Shown piece after piece: positions 17,711-25,663 of a stretch of DNA of 37,107 nt. The stretch spans positions 1 through 37,107 of the forward strand of contig JAQBGV010000177.1 of assembly GCA_032128395.1 (NCBI GenBank), read 5' to 3'. Made by a program: the position numbers and the translations under genes. Position 1 is the first letter of the stretch. Every line of letters begins with the position of its first letter. The notes under the pieces were generated by a model. That model worked only from the letters and a program-made list of their open reading frames with translations. It did not search any database and was not told the origin of the DNA. This DNA is from JAQBGV01 sp032128395 (GTDB lineage: Bacteria > Planctomycetota > UBA8108 > UBA1146).

Positions 17711-19171
17711 TCAGCTAGTGCGCAGCGGCCGCCCCGGACCCGATCGGAGGCGGGGACCCCGCGGCGGCATGTAGTCCTCCTTCCGGATCCCGTAGCCGCG
17801 CAGGCGCTCGAAGAGCGATCGCGGGGTGATCCCTGCGATCTCGGCCGCTTCGCCGATGCGGCCGTGGGTCTTCTCGAGGAGCGATCCGAGATATCCCCTC
17901 TCGAATCGTTCCAGGGCGATTCGCCGCGCCTCGGGGAGCGGCAACGCGAACTCGGTCGGGATCTCCGATTCACCCGCGCGCGAGGCGGTGGCTCGTGGTT
18001 CGGGGTTCGAGAGGGGAAGATCCCCGGGGGAGATTCGCACGTCGGAGAGGAGCATCGCTCGCTCGATCACGTTGATCAGCTCACGGACGTTGCCGGGCCA
18101 AGGGTAGTCGATGATCAGCTGCAATGCCTCCGGGTCGATGCTGACGACGGTGGTCGCGAAGCGCCTCTGGAAGTGGCCGATGTAACCCTCGACCAGGGCG
18201 GGGATGTCCTCGCGGCGTTCTCTCAAGGGGGGAATCTCGAGCTGGACCACCCCGAGGCGGTAGAAGAGGTCGCGGCGAAACCGCCCGATCTCGATCTCCG
18301 CCTCGAGGTTGCGGTTCGTCGACGCCATCACGCGCACGTCGATCGAGATCGGAGTCTCCCCTCCGACTCGATAGACCTCGCGGTCCTGGATCACCCGGAG
18401 GAGTTTCACCTGCAGGTGTTGCGGCATCTCGCCGATCTCGTCGAGGAGGACCGTCCCGCGGTGCGCCAGTTCGAACCAACCGCGGCGCGCGCGGGAGGCA
18501 CCGGTGAACGCTCCCTCTTGGTGACCGAAGAGCTCGCTCTCGAGGAGGGTCTCGGCGATCGCGCCGCAGTTCACGGCGACGAAGGGGCCCCCCGCGCGCG
18601 GGCTCTCGGCGTGGATCGCCCGAGCCAGGTGCTCCTTCCCCACACCGGTCTCTCCGGTGATCAACAGGGTCGAGTCGCTCGACGCCACGCGACGGACCGT
18701 GGCGAGGAATGCACGCATGGCGGAGCTCTCGGAGATGAAATCATCGAGTCGCGGTTGCGACTCCGAGGCCCCCGCCCGAGCCGCCCTCGTCGCTCGACCG
18801 CGGAGTCGATCGAGCGCACCTTCGAGCGCACCGATGAGCAGGTCCTCTGGGAGATGGGCGAACACGGAAGCGACCGCGCCAGCGGCGAGGAGCCTGGCGG
18901 AAGCACCGGGATCTTCGTCCTCGGTGACCACGATCACCTCGGGCGCTTCGGGGAGGGAATGGAGTGTGGCAAGAGATCGGTCGATCGGATCCGGAATCAC
19001 GCTTCCGTCGATGACGAAGAGTTCGCCGCTCCGCCGCACCAACGACTCCCACGTAGTTTCGCGGGCGGAGCGGCGTGAGGATTCGACCAGCAGGTCGCGC
19101 GAAGAGAGGGCCACCCGGAGTCGCTTCCTCAGGCTTTCGTTCGCGATGGAGAGGACCGCCCGCAGGAGCAT
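17711..19171 (-). CDS. Sigma-54-dependent transcriptional activator (NtrC family)
   Basis: A 486-residue enhancer-binding protein. Residues 1-125 resemble a response-regulator receiver: a beta-3 Asp is present (LFVIDGS), but the acidic pair after beta-1 and the beta-5 Lys are missing, so phosphorylation control is doubtful. The AAA+ domain (~150-385) has Walker A GETGVGKE, the sigma-54 contact loop EGAFTGAS, Walker B GTVLLDEIGEM and the WPGNVRELINVIERA helix. The C-terminal Fis-type HTH is RIGEAAEIAGITPRSLFERLRGYGI. It should activate RNA polymerase carrying sigma-54. No histidine kinase gene is adjacent. Two plus-strand -24/-12-like sequences downstream of its promoter region (19373-19388 and 19974-19988) are candidate targets. 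Confidence 0.93.
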   Translation of the reverse strand: MLLRAVLSIANESLRKRLRVALSSRDLLVESSRRSARETTWESLVRRSGELFVIDGSVIPDPIDRSLATLHSLPEAPEVIVVTEDEDPGASARLLAAGAVASVFAHLPEDLLIGALEGALDRLRGRATRAARAGASESQPRLDDFISESSAMRAFLATVRRVASSDSTLLITGETGVGKEHLARAIHAESPRAGGPFVAVNCGAIAETLLESELFGHQEGAFTGASRARRGWFELAHRGTVLLDEIGEMPQHLQVKLLRVIQDREVYRVGGETPISIDVRVMASTNRNLEAEIEIGRFRRDLFYRLGVVQLEIPPLRERREDIPALVEGYIGHFQRRFATTVVSIDPEALQLIIDYPWPGNVRELINVIERAMLLSDVRISPGDLPLSNPEPRATASRAGESEIPTEFALPLPEARRIALERFERGYLGSLLEKTHGRIGEAAEIAGITPRSLFERLRGYGIRKEDYMPPRGPRLRSGPGRPLRTS

Positions 19172-19372
19172 TCGACCCCTCTCTTCCCCGATGTCCCGGA
19201 CGAGGATGAATCTCGATCAGAGGCATCGATTCCGATCGGATGATAGAACGCCGATGTTTCGGAGTCTATCGATCTCATCGCGAGGTTCACCGGCAGACTG
19301 GGCGTTGGATCGTCGTTCCAAAGTCGAGCTGCCGTCGTTGGATCGGACGATTCCAAAACTGCTGATCGGGGT

Positions 19373-19388
19373 TGGCGGATCGTGTGCG
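19373..19388 (+). promoter_or_regulatory. Possible sigma-54 (-24/-12) promoter for the small Lys/Pro-rich reading frame
   Basis: The sequence TTGGCGGATCGTGTGC has TGGC and TGC with GG and GC 12 bases apart, the sigma-54 spacing (consensus TGGCAC-N5-TTGC). Six or seven of ten consensus positions match. It would start transcription about 30 bp before the AAGGAGG ribosome-binding site. A sigma-54 activator gene lies divergently next door. This is a short pattern in GC-rich DNA and could be chance. The rest of 19172-19433 shows no gene. Confidence 0.35.
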
Positions 19389-19433
19389 AATCGCCCCCCG
19401 GAGTCGAGAGGCTCCTAGGAAAGGAGGGCACCA

Positions 19434-19551
19434 ATGCCCCCAAGACAAGCCGAAAGGCGATCTGAAGAAACCGGGAGAGAGCAAGAACAAGCCGATGTCC
19501 GGCCCGAAATCTCCCCCTCAGAAGCCGTCGGGAAAACCGCCGGTTCGCTAG
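19434..19551 (+). CDS. Possible small Lys/Pro-rich protein, frame interrupted at its start by a C5 run
   Basis: An AAGGAGG Shine-Dalgarno sequence (19421-19427) lies 6 bp before the ATG at 19434. Read directly, this ATG gives a frame that runs through a terminator and into the next gene, which is implausible. Shifting by one base in the C5 run at 19437-19441 gives a compact 38-residue frame ending at TAG 19549-19551: MPQDKPKGDLKKPGESK and on to QKPSGKPPVR. It is very rich in Lys and Pro and probably disordered and cationic. A rho-independent terminator follows 55 bp later. The ribosome site, compact frame and terminator together suggest a real small gene with either a sequence error or a frameshift. 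An unshifted GTG start at about 19384 in the same frame is possible but has no ribosome site. No family is recognised. Confidence 0.4.
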
Positions 19552-19604
19552 CGCAACCCCCTCTGTCGATGGCCGACTTCCCCGGCCCGACAAAGATCGA
19601 GATG

Positions 19605-19636
19605 AGGCCCCGGCCCTGCGGCCGGGGCTTCTTTTC
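19605..19636 (+). terminator. Rho-independent terminator
   Basis: A perfect 9-bp stem (GCCCCGGCC / GGCCGGGGC, 19607-19615 and 19620-19628) with a CTGC loop is followed by TTCTTTTCGTTT. An A-T and a G-T pair can extend the stem. It ends any transcript from the small Lys/Pro-rich frame and separates it from the Calx-beta lipoprotein gene. Confidence 0.85.
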
Positions 19637-20046
19637 GTTTCATGCTTGCCCGATCTATCTGACCGCTGGCCACGCACAGCCGCCGACGGTTGCTCCCCGG
19701 TGCCGCGAGATCCTCTGGGTTCTCTGCCCAGGAGAGAGCGATCGAAATCTTCGCTGGGGCCCGGTGTTGGGGCTCCGCGGAGGCCGGGTTCTCGCCGGAG
19801 CGCCGGGCCGTTCCTATTTCTTACGGGGAAGGGACGATTCGCGGTTTCCCGGCTGTATCGAGCGCCTCCGTGACGTCATCGATTCGTACGAAATCCGGCT
19901 TCTCCCGAACTCCCGGGGACTTCCAGGAGCTGCTGTCCGATATTCCGACTCCGCTGGACGCCCGAGGGTGAACTGGAACGATCGATGCCTTCCCACTCCG
20001 CCGCCCGGCGCTATTCGGGCGATTCCATCACTCCATGGAGGCAATG
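19637..20046 (+). other. Intergenic stretch before the Calx-beta lipoprotein gene
   Basis: About 410 bp with no convincing gene. Open frames here lack ribosome-binding sites and recognisable composition. The stretch contains several GC-rich inverted segments, a -24/-12-like promoter sequence near 19974 and the GGAGG ribosome site at 20037. I compared it by eye with the conserved cores of cobalamin, TPP and SAM riboswitches and saw no match. Confidence 0.5.
19974..19988 (+). promoter_or_regulatory. Possible sigma-54 (-24/-12) promoter for the Calx-beta lipoprotein gene
   Basis: TGGAAC-N5-ATGC matches the sigma-54 consensus TGGCAC-N5-TTGC at eight of ten positions, with GG and GC 12 bases apart. 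Transcription would start near 20000, giving a leader of about 47 bases with GGAGG at 20037. The match is better than that at 19373, and the activator gene lies less than 1 kb upstream on the other strand. Function is inferred. Confidence 0.42.
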
Positions 20047-22239
20047 ATGAACCCGAAGCGTGTCCGTTCGTCGACTCGCACTCCGGCCCTGGTGCTGGGC
20101 CTCGTCGCGGCTCTTCTCATCTCTTCTGGGTGCTCTGGAGGGGGTGGCGGAGGCGGCGGGGGCGCACCGCCGGCGGTTCCCCCCACTGCCCCTTCTGGGC
20201 TGAGCTACTCTGCGGCCCCGACCCTCGTCGCAGGACTTGCCATGGCCACTCTCTCCCCGACCGTCGGTGGAGGAGTTCCGGATACGTACACCGTCTCACA
20301 AGCTCTCCCCGCGGGGGTGACCATCGGTGGGTCGAGCGGTGTGATTTCGGGGACCCCGAGCGCGGTCACCCCGCTCGCCACCTACACGGTCACCGCTTCG
20401 AACACAGCGGGGAGCACCAGCTTCGATCTCGCCCTGCAAGTCGTGGCGCCGGTGGTCCCGGTCGTGCAGTTCGCGAGTCCGAATTCCGCCGCGCTCGAGT
20501 CGAGCGCTTCGGCCGGAGTTGTCGTCGTCCTGTCGGCGCCGACGGTCTTCCCGGTGACGGTCGACTTCACGGTCGCCGGAGGCGCGACCGACGGGCTCGA
20601 CTACACCGCACCGACCCCGCCGCTCGTGATCCCCGCCGGGGCGGTCGCGGGCACGATCGATGTGCCGCTCCTCGATGATGCGGTCTCGGAGGGCCCGGAG
20701 ACGGTGGTGATCACTCTGCAGTCCGCGGTGAACGGGACGCTCGGATCTCCACAGACCCACACCCTGACGATCCAGGACGACGAAGGCACTCCGACGGTCG
20801 CGTTCACGACCGCAGCGGTCGCCTACGGTGAAGGGTCCGGTGCGCACGCGATCGATTTCGCTCTGAACCCGACCTCGAGTCAGGTCGTGTCGGTGTCGAT
20901 CTCGGTCGCTGGATCAGCGACCGGTGGGGGCTCCGACTACCTGCTCGGGGGGACCAGCGTGACCTTCCTCCCCGGGGAGGGCACGAAGCAGATCACGCTG
21001 ACCATCATCGACGACCCCAACTTCGAGGGCGATGAGTTGATCGTTCTCAGTTTGACGAATCCGATCGGAGCGGCCCTCGGATCTCCCGACCAGCTCACGA
21101 TCACGATCACCGACGATGAACTCGAGCCGGTCGCCGAATTCCCCGTGACGAACGTGTCGATCCCGGAGGGCTCCGGTGCGATCCCTCTGACCGTCGCTAT
21201 CTCCGACCTCTCCGCCACGGACGTGACGATCACCTATCAGGTGACGGGAAGTGCGACCGATCCCGACGACTACTCGATCGATGCACCCCCCTTGGTGATC
21301 ACGGCAGGCTCACTCTCAGGGACTATCATCCTGACCCCGGTCGATGACGGCGTCGCCGAGCCGACCGAGTCGATCATCGTCACGCTGACCGGCGCCACCG
21401 GTGCGTCGCTCGGGCTCTCGGACACGCTGACGGTCTCGCTGACCGATGCCCTCGCCGGGCCGTGCTTCCTCGAGTATTCCGATGCGGCGGCGATCTACGG
21501 TCCGGGCGTCACGATCACGCCGAATATTCCGTCGGTCGGGTGCGGAGGCGCGACGGTCTATGGGCTGTCCGCGACTTCGCCGGCCCTCCCATTGGGATTG
21601 AGCCTGAGCTCCATCACCGGAGTGATCACGGGGACACCCACCGTCGAGCAGAGCGCGATCTCGTACCAGATCGTCGCATCGAACCCATCCGGGAGCACAT
21701 CGACGACGATCACGATCCAGATCTCCCCGGTCTTCACGCTGTCGGGAAGTGCACCGATCGTCCCCTACGATCCGGTCCTGGGGACCGCGAACTTCGGTCT
21801 CTCGATCCTCATCGAGGAGGAGCCGAGCGGAACTCCGATCGGGTTCCACGGGATCGAAGGGATTTCGTGCGGACTGCGGGTCGAATCGACGCAGCTGATG
21901 GTGTTGTCCGCCCTCGAAGGTGCGGATTCCATCGCGCTGAACGGTGGCATGGCTGCCGATTTCTTCGTGACGAACATCATCCCAGAAGGGATCACGGTGG
22001 GGGTGATCGTCAGCTTCCCCTCGACGGATACCATCATGGCCACAACCCCGCGGGAGATCGTCGCGCTTCAGATCGATACGGTCCCCGCGTTCCTCCAAGG
22101 AAACATGGCGGGAGAGGTCGTCGAGCTCCCGTTCGACGGCACGATCGGCTCTCCTCCGATCATCAATCTGATCGTCCACAGCATCGGGTTGAGCGTGCTT
22201 CCTCGCACAGCCCCGATCGTGATCACCTTCGTCCCATGA
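20047..22239 (+). CDS. Surface lipoprotein with Ig-like and Calx-beta domains and a cohesin-like C-terminal module
   Basis: A 730-residue lipoprotein. The signal peptide ends LVAALLISSGC (Cys about residue 29) and is followed by a run of nine Gly and a Pro-rich linker. Domains in order: a putative Ig (He_PIG type) domain with GVISGTPSAVTPLATYTVTA (~45-140); three Calx-beta domains, each with an EGSG- or ESSAS-type start, an ...DDYS/LDY... segment and a closing DD or TDA strand (~143-250, 252-360, 362-470); a second Ig-like domain (GVITGTPTVEQ, ~475-565); and a C-terminal module with GIEGISCGLRVESTQLMVLS, NGGMAADFF and GITVGVIVSF. This last module resembles one common in planctomycete secreted proteins and has a cohesin-like pattern. 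Start chosen at ATG 20047, 5 bp after GGAGG; upstream ATGs at 20035 and 20044 are worse placed. Likely role: adhesion or display at the cell surface. Confidence 0.85.
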   Translation: MNPKRVRSSTRTPALVLGLVAALLISSGCSGGGGGGGGGAPPAVPPTAPSGLSYSAAPTLVAGLAMATLSPTVGGGVPDTYTVSQALPAGVTIGGSSGVISGTPSAVTPLATYTVTASNTAGSTSFDLALQVVAPVVPVVQFASPNSAALESSASAGVVVVLSAPTVFPVTVDFTVAGGATDGLDYTAPTPPLVIPAGAVAGTIDVPLLDDAVSEGPETVVITLQSAVNGTLGSPQTHTLTIQDDEGTPTVAFTTAAVAYGEGSGAHAIDFALNPTSSQVVSVSISVAGSATGGGSDYLLGGTSVTFLPGEGTKQITLTIIDDPNFEGDELIVLSLTNPIGAALGSPDQLTITITDDELEPVAEFPVTNVSIPEGSGAIPLTVAISDLSATDVTITYQVTGSATDPDDYSIDAPPLVITAGSLSGTIILTPVDDGVAEPTESIIVTLTGATGASLGLSDTLTVSLTDALAGPCFLEYSDAAAIYGPGVTITPNIPSVGCGGATVYGLSATSPALPLGLSLSSITGVITGTPTVEQSAISYQIVASNPSGSTSTTITIQISPVFTLSGSAPIVPYDPVLGTANFGLSILIEEEPSGTPIGFHGIEGISCGLRVESTQLMVLSALEGADSIALNGGMAADFFVTNIIPEGITVGVIVSFPSTDTIMATTPREIVALQIDTVPAFLQGNMAGEVVELPFDGTIGSPPIINLIVHSIGLSVLPRTAPIVITFVP

Positions 22240-22346
22240 TCGGTCGTTGACACCGGCGCTGTCGGTGGGAGACTCAAGAGCGCCTGGGGAAGGACCGATT
22301 CCCTCTCCGGGTGTTCTCGAGTTCGATTGCGGGAGGAGGCGCACCG

Positions 22347-22538
22347 ATGGTCCAGCGCATCCTGTACTGGTGGCTCGACGTCTCCGCGCTCCGCCGTTGG
22401 GGGGTCCCCCTCGCGATCCTCGCCGCCGCCGCGGTCATCGACATCGCCTTCGAGACCACCTGGAATTTCGGCTGGGGGGTCGGCCTGGTCCTCATCGCGT
22501 GGGTCGCGATCTTCCGCAATCTTCGCGGCGGCGGCTGA
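22347..22538 (+). CDS. Small membrane protein
   Basis: A 63-residue predicted protein with two hydrophobic segments (WGVPLAILAAAAVIDIAF and WGVGLVLIAWVAIF) separated by a short turn, and a basic C-terminal RNLRGGG. ATG 22347 follows GGGAGGAGG. No family is recognised; the short TM-turn-TM build is seen in many uncharacterised bacterial proteins. The last 47 bp overlap the 3' end of the convergent polysaccharide pyruvyl transferase gene, so either the two genes truly overlap tail to tail or one end is imprecise. Confidence 0.6.
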   Translation: MVQRILYWWLDVSALRRWGVPLAILAAAAVIDIAFETTWNFGWGVGLVLIAWVAIFRNLRGGG

Positions 22539-23361
22539 GAGAGTTGTTAGCGGAGCCCGGCGGGCTCCACGCGGGGGGAAACGGAAAGCTCTCCGCGAGC
22601 TTCGGGTCGATTTTCGGCGCGTTCCACGCCGGCTCGCTACGGATCGTCTCGAGAGTGAGTGGCGTCGGCCTCTCCCTGCCGGTCCCCGCGTAGTAGTCCT
22701 CGAACTTGTGGTCGGCACCGCGCACGTCGTCGCCGATCCGGATCTCGTGAGCGGGGATCCCGTACGCCTCGGCGAAGATGACGCCGTGGAGCGATGACGC
22801 GACGACCCGTTCGCACGAGAGCAAGTCTGCGAGGAATGGGTCGAGAGCACCCTGGATGTCGAAGACGCGCACCTCCGGGTCATCGATCTGCACGCGCGGC
22901 TTGTCCTGATAGTGCGGGACCACTCCGAGCTTGAAGCGGAGAGGCGCGCGCTCGAGCGGAAGCACGCGCGGAAGGAGTAGTGCGGGATCCCCGTAGATCT
23001 CGGGGCACTCGATTCCATCTTCCGCGAGGATCTTCCGGGTCAGGGGGCCGCGCACGGAGTAGACGCGGATCGCAGACGATGCCGGCCGTTGTTCGGAGTG
23101 GAGGGACCCCACCCCCCACAACAGGTCACCCGCTCGCGCGCGGTGGAGGTTCGAGCCGCAGGCGATGAGCTTCCGGCGGTCGCGCTTCCCGACCGAGACC
23201 ACCGCTCGCCCCGAGAGACCGGTGACGAGCCTCTCGGAGACGGAGTCCCCTAGGTTCGGGACCCCCTGCCACCAGTACAGTCGGACGGCACCTCGGTCGA
23301 GGCACCGCTCCGCCGCGGTGCGGGGCTCGAGCCGGGTTCGGAGCCACTCTGGCCAGCGCAT
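22492..23361 (-). CDS. Polysaccharide pyruvyl transferase family protein
   Basis: A 289-residue cytoplasmic enzyme of the polysaccharide pyruvyl transferase family, whose members add ketal-linked pyruvate from phosphoenolpyruvate to sugars of exopolysaccharides and cell-wall glycopolymers. Recognisable features are the N-terminal YWWQGVPNLGDSVSE, LIACGSNLHRARAGDLLWGVG, VRGPLTRKIL, CPEIYGDPALLLPR, and the conserved VVASSLHGVIFAEAYGIP near residue 200. The frame is open further upstream. I prefer ATG 23361 because the family similarity begins soon after it, although its ribosome site is weak and a GTG about 45 bp upstream is possible. No glycosyltransferase genes are adjacent, so the acceptor sugar is unknown. 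The C-terminal 15 codons overlap a small convergent gene. Confidence 0.85.
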   Translation of the reverse strand: MRWPEWLRTRLEPRTAAERCLDRGAVRLYWWQGVPNLGDSVSERLVTGLSGRAVVSVGKRDRRKLIACGSNLHRARAGDLLWGVGSLHSEQRPASSAIRVYSVRGPLTRKILAEDGIECPEIYGDPALLLPRVLPLERAPLRFKLGVVPHYQDKPRVQIDDPEVRVFDIQGALDPFLADLLSCERVVASSLHGVIFAEAYGIPAHEIRIGDDVRGADHKFEDYYAGTGRERPTPLTLETIRSEPAWNAPKIDPKLAESFPFPPAWSPPGSANNSLSRRREDCGRSRPTR

Positions 23362-23569
23362 CGCTCGAACTCGCCTGCCTTTCTCGCCATCTGTGCTGTT
23401 GGTCACTTTTTGGGTCCTGGCCCGGGCGCTATCATGGACGCATTCGGTCGGACAGAACAAGTCGGCGGCGATGCGTTATCGGCGGATGCCAGCGAACCGG
23501 CCCCGAGGGCTCGATTTCGATCCAATCACGTGACCCGCAGGTTGGCGGTTCCTCCGAGGAGGAGATCCT

Positions 23570-25441
23570 ATGTTTCGGCCACGGTTCACGGCTGCGCTCG
23601 TGATCCCCCTCTTGTCGGGGTTCCTCTCCGTGGCTCTCGCCCAGGAGTTCCGGACGATCGACGGCAGCGGCAATCACCTCACCGACCCCGCGATGGGGAG
23701 CACCGGCACCCCGCTCGTCCGGCAGATCGGCTCGGACTACGCGGACGGGATCTCCGACCCCGCCGGTCCTTCTCGCCCGAGCGCTCGCCTCGTGAGCAAC
23801 CTCCTCTGCGCGCAGACCGGATCGATCCCGAACACACAGGGCGCGAGCGACTTCCTCTGGCAGTGGGGTCAGTTCATCGATCACGACATCGACCTCACTC
23901 CGACCGACGACGGCAATCCACTCGCGACGCTCCCCATCACGGTCCCGGCCGGAGATCCGTTCTTCGACCCGACCGGGACCGGAACCGCGACTATCGGCTT
24001 CACGAGGTCGATCTTCGAAGCCACGTCGAGTCCGCGAGAGCAGCTCAACGCGATTACCGCTTGGATCGATGCCTCGAACGTCTACGGTAGCGACGCGGCT
24101 CGCGCCCAGGCGCTCCGCACCCTCGACGGTACCGGCCGCATGCTGACGAGTGTCGGTGACCTGCTCCCCTTCAACGCTGCGGGGTTTCCGAACGCACAAC
24201 CCCCGGGAATCGACCCCGCGCTCTTCTTCCTCGCCGGTGATGTGCGCGCCAACGAGCAGGTTGCACTCACTGCGATGCATACCCTCTTCGTGAGAGAGCA
24301 CAACCGGCTCGCCGCGGAAATCGCCTTCGCGAATCCGGGATTCACGGGGGATGAGATCTACCTGCACGCTCGCCGGATCGTCGGAGCTCAGCTGCAGCGA
24401 ATCACCTACGAGGAGTTCATCCCCGCCCTGCTCGGTCCCGCTGCGCTCCCTGCCTACACCGGATACAACCCGACTTTGGACGCGGGAATCCGGAACATCT
24501 TCTCGGCGGCGTGCTACCGCTTCGGTCACAGCATGCTGTCGCCGACCCTGCGCCGCTTCGGTGAGGGAGGGATGACGATCGCGGGAGGAGACCTGCCCCT
24601 CGCGGCAGCGTTCTTCTCCCCCGAAGCGCTCATCCTCGACGGTGGGATCGAGCCGATCCTGCGCGGTCTCGCCGCCCAGCCATCGCAAGCGATCGATCCC
24701 AAAGTCATCGGTTCGGTGCGGAACTTCCTCTTCGGCCCCCCCGGTGCGGGTGGATTCGACCTCGCCTCACTGAACATTCAGCGCGGTCGAGATCACGGGC
24801 TGCCGGGATACAACGCCGTCCGAGTCGCGCTCGGGCTGACTTCGATGGGGACCTTCGCGGCGATCACGAACGATCCCGAGCAACAGCAGGCCCTCGCCAA
24901 CACCTATCAGGACGTCGATGAGATCGATCTCTGGATCGGTGCACTGTGCGAGGACCACTTGCCAGGAGCGATGGTCGGGGAGTTGCTCTTCGCGACCCTC
25001 GCCGAGCAGTTCACGGCGCTGCGTGATGGCGATCGGTTCTGGTACCAGATCGATCTCACCGGAGCGGAGCTCGCCGACGTCGAGTCGACGGCTCTCGCGA
25101 TGATCATCCTGCGGAACACCTCGATCGAAGTGCTCCCCGACGACGTCTTCCACCTAGCGGACCCCGACTTCGTCCGGGGGGACTGCACCGCGGACGGTCA
25201 GTTCAATATCGCGGATGCGGTCCACTCGTTCGAGTTCCTGTTCGCGACCGGCGCCTCGATGCAGTGCGCGGAAGCGTGCGATTCGAACGACGACGACGGC
25301 CACAATCTCGCCGACGGAATCTACACGCTGTCGGCGCTCTTCCAGGGAGGCCCGTTCCCGCCGCCGCCGCACCCGGCGTGCGCCCCGGGATCCCTCGGAC
25401 CGGATGACATGCCGTGCTTCCGGTTCGACGTCTGTCCTTGA
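23570..25441 (+). CDS. Secreted animal-type haem peroxidase with a C-terminal dockerin-like module
   Basis: A 623-residue secreted protein: signal peptide (cleavage near SVALAQ, residue 25), then a peroxidase-cyclooxygenase superfamily catalytic domain (~30-540). Conserved residues are distal His105 and haem-linking Asp104 in WGQFIDHDIDL, catalytic Arg226 and haem-linking Glu229 in GDVRANEQ with AMHTLFVREHNRLA, and proximal His320 in YRFGHSMLSP, followed by SLNIQRGRDHGLPGYN. Gln230 stands where myeloperoxidase has its sulfonium Met, as in other family members. The C-terminal ~80 residues hold two calcium-type loops (GDCTADGQFNIADAVHS and DSNDDDGHNLADGIYTLS) in a dockerin-like arrangement, then a Cys/Pro-rich end. 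It probably oxidises halides or organic substrates outside the cell. ATG 23570 follows AGGAGGAG. Confidence 0.93.
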   Translation: MFRPRFTAALVIPLLSGFLSVALAQEFRTIDGSGNHLTDPAMGSTGTPLVRQIGSDYADGISDPAGPSRPSARLVSNLLCAQTGSIPNTQGASDFLWQWGQFIDHDIDLTPTDDGNPLATLPITVPAGDPFFDPTGTGTATIGFTRSIFEATSSPREQLNAITAWIDASNVYGSDAARAQALRTLDGTGRMLTSVGDLLPFNAAGFPNAQPPGIDPALFFLAGDVRANEQVALTAMHTLFVREHNRLAAEIAFANPGFTGDEIYLHARRIVGAQLQRITYEEFIPALLGPAALPAYTGYNPTLDAGIRNIFSAACYRFGHSMLSPTLRRFGEGGMTIAGGDLPLAAAFFSPEALILDGGIEPILRGLAAQPSQAIDPKVIGSVRNFLFGPPGAGGFDLASLNIQRGRDHGLPGYNAVRVALGLTSMGTFAAITNDPEQQQALANTYQDVDEIDLWIGALCEDHLPGAMVGELLFATLAEQFTALRDGDRFWYQIDLTGAELADVESTALAMIILRNTSIEVLPDDVFHLADPDFVRGDCTADGQFNIADAVHSFEFLFATGASMQCAEACDSNDDDGHNLADGIYTLSALFQGGPFPPPPHPACAPGSLGPDDMPCFRFDVCP

Positions 25442-25461
25442 GGCCGTGGGGTGCTTATCGT

Positions 25462-25592
25462 TGATGTCAGGGGGCTGGCTCCCAGCCCCCTCGTGCTCGC
25501 GGCAGAGCCGCGAACACTTCACCCCAACGAGCTCGCCTCTGGCTCGGCTTGTTTAGGGGGCTGGTGATGTCAGGGGGCTGGCTCCCAACCCC
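25462..25592. repeat. Short direct repeat with hairpin between secreted-protein genes
   Basis: The 23-bp sequence beginning TGATGTCAGGGGG and ending in GGCTCCCA occurs at 25462 and again at 25565. In the first copy GGGGGCTGG-CTC-CCAGCCCCC (25470-25490) makes a perfect 9-bp stem; the second copy has one arm changed. A third partial AGGGGGCTGG lies at 25555. The hairpin sits just after the peroxidase stop, with no T run, so it could act as an RNA-stability element more than as a terminator. No gene is supported in 25442-25663. Confidence 0.7.
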
Positions 25593-25663
25593 TGCTGGCT
25601 CAGGGTGCGGCGAGGCGGTAGGCTGTTCATCCTCAGGGAACTGTCCGAAGGGTGGGTGCACAG

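Noticed and set aside
19637..20046. Riboswitch upstream of the Calx-beta gene
   Set aside because: GC-rich inverted segments are present, but none of the conserved riboswitch cores I checked by eye (cobalamin, TPP, SAM) is present.
19434..20678. A 414-residue plus-strand protein from the ATG with a strong ribosome site
   Set aside because: The frame passes through a rho-independent terminator and into the Calx-beta gene, and it has low-complexity Arg/Gly composition typical of a shadow frame.
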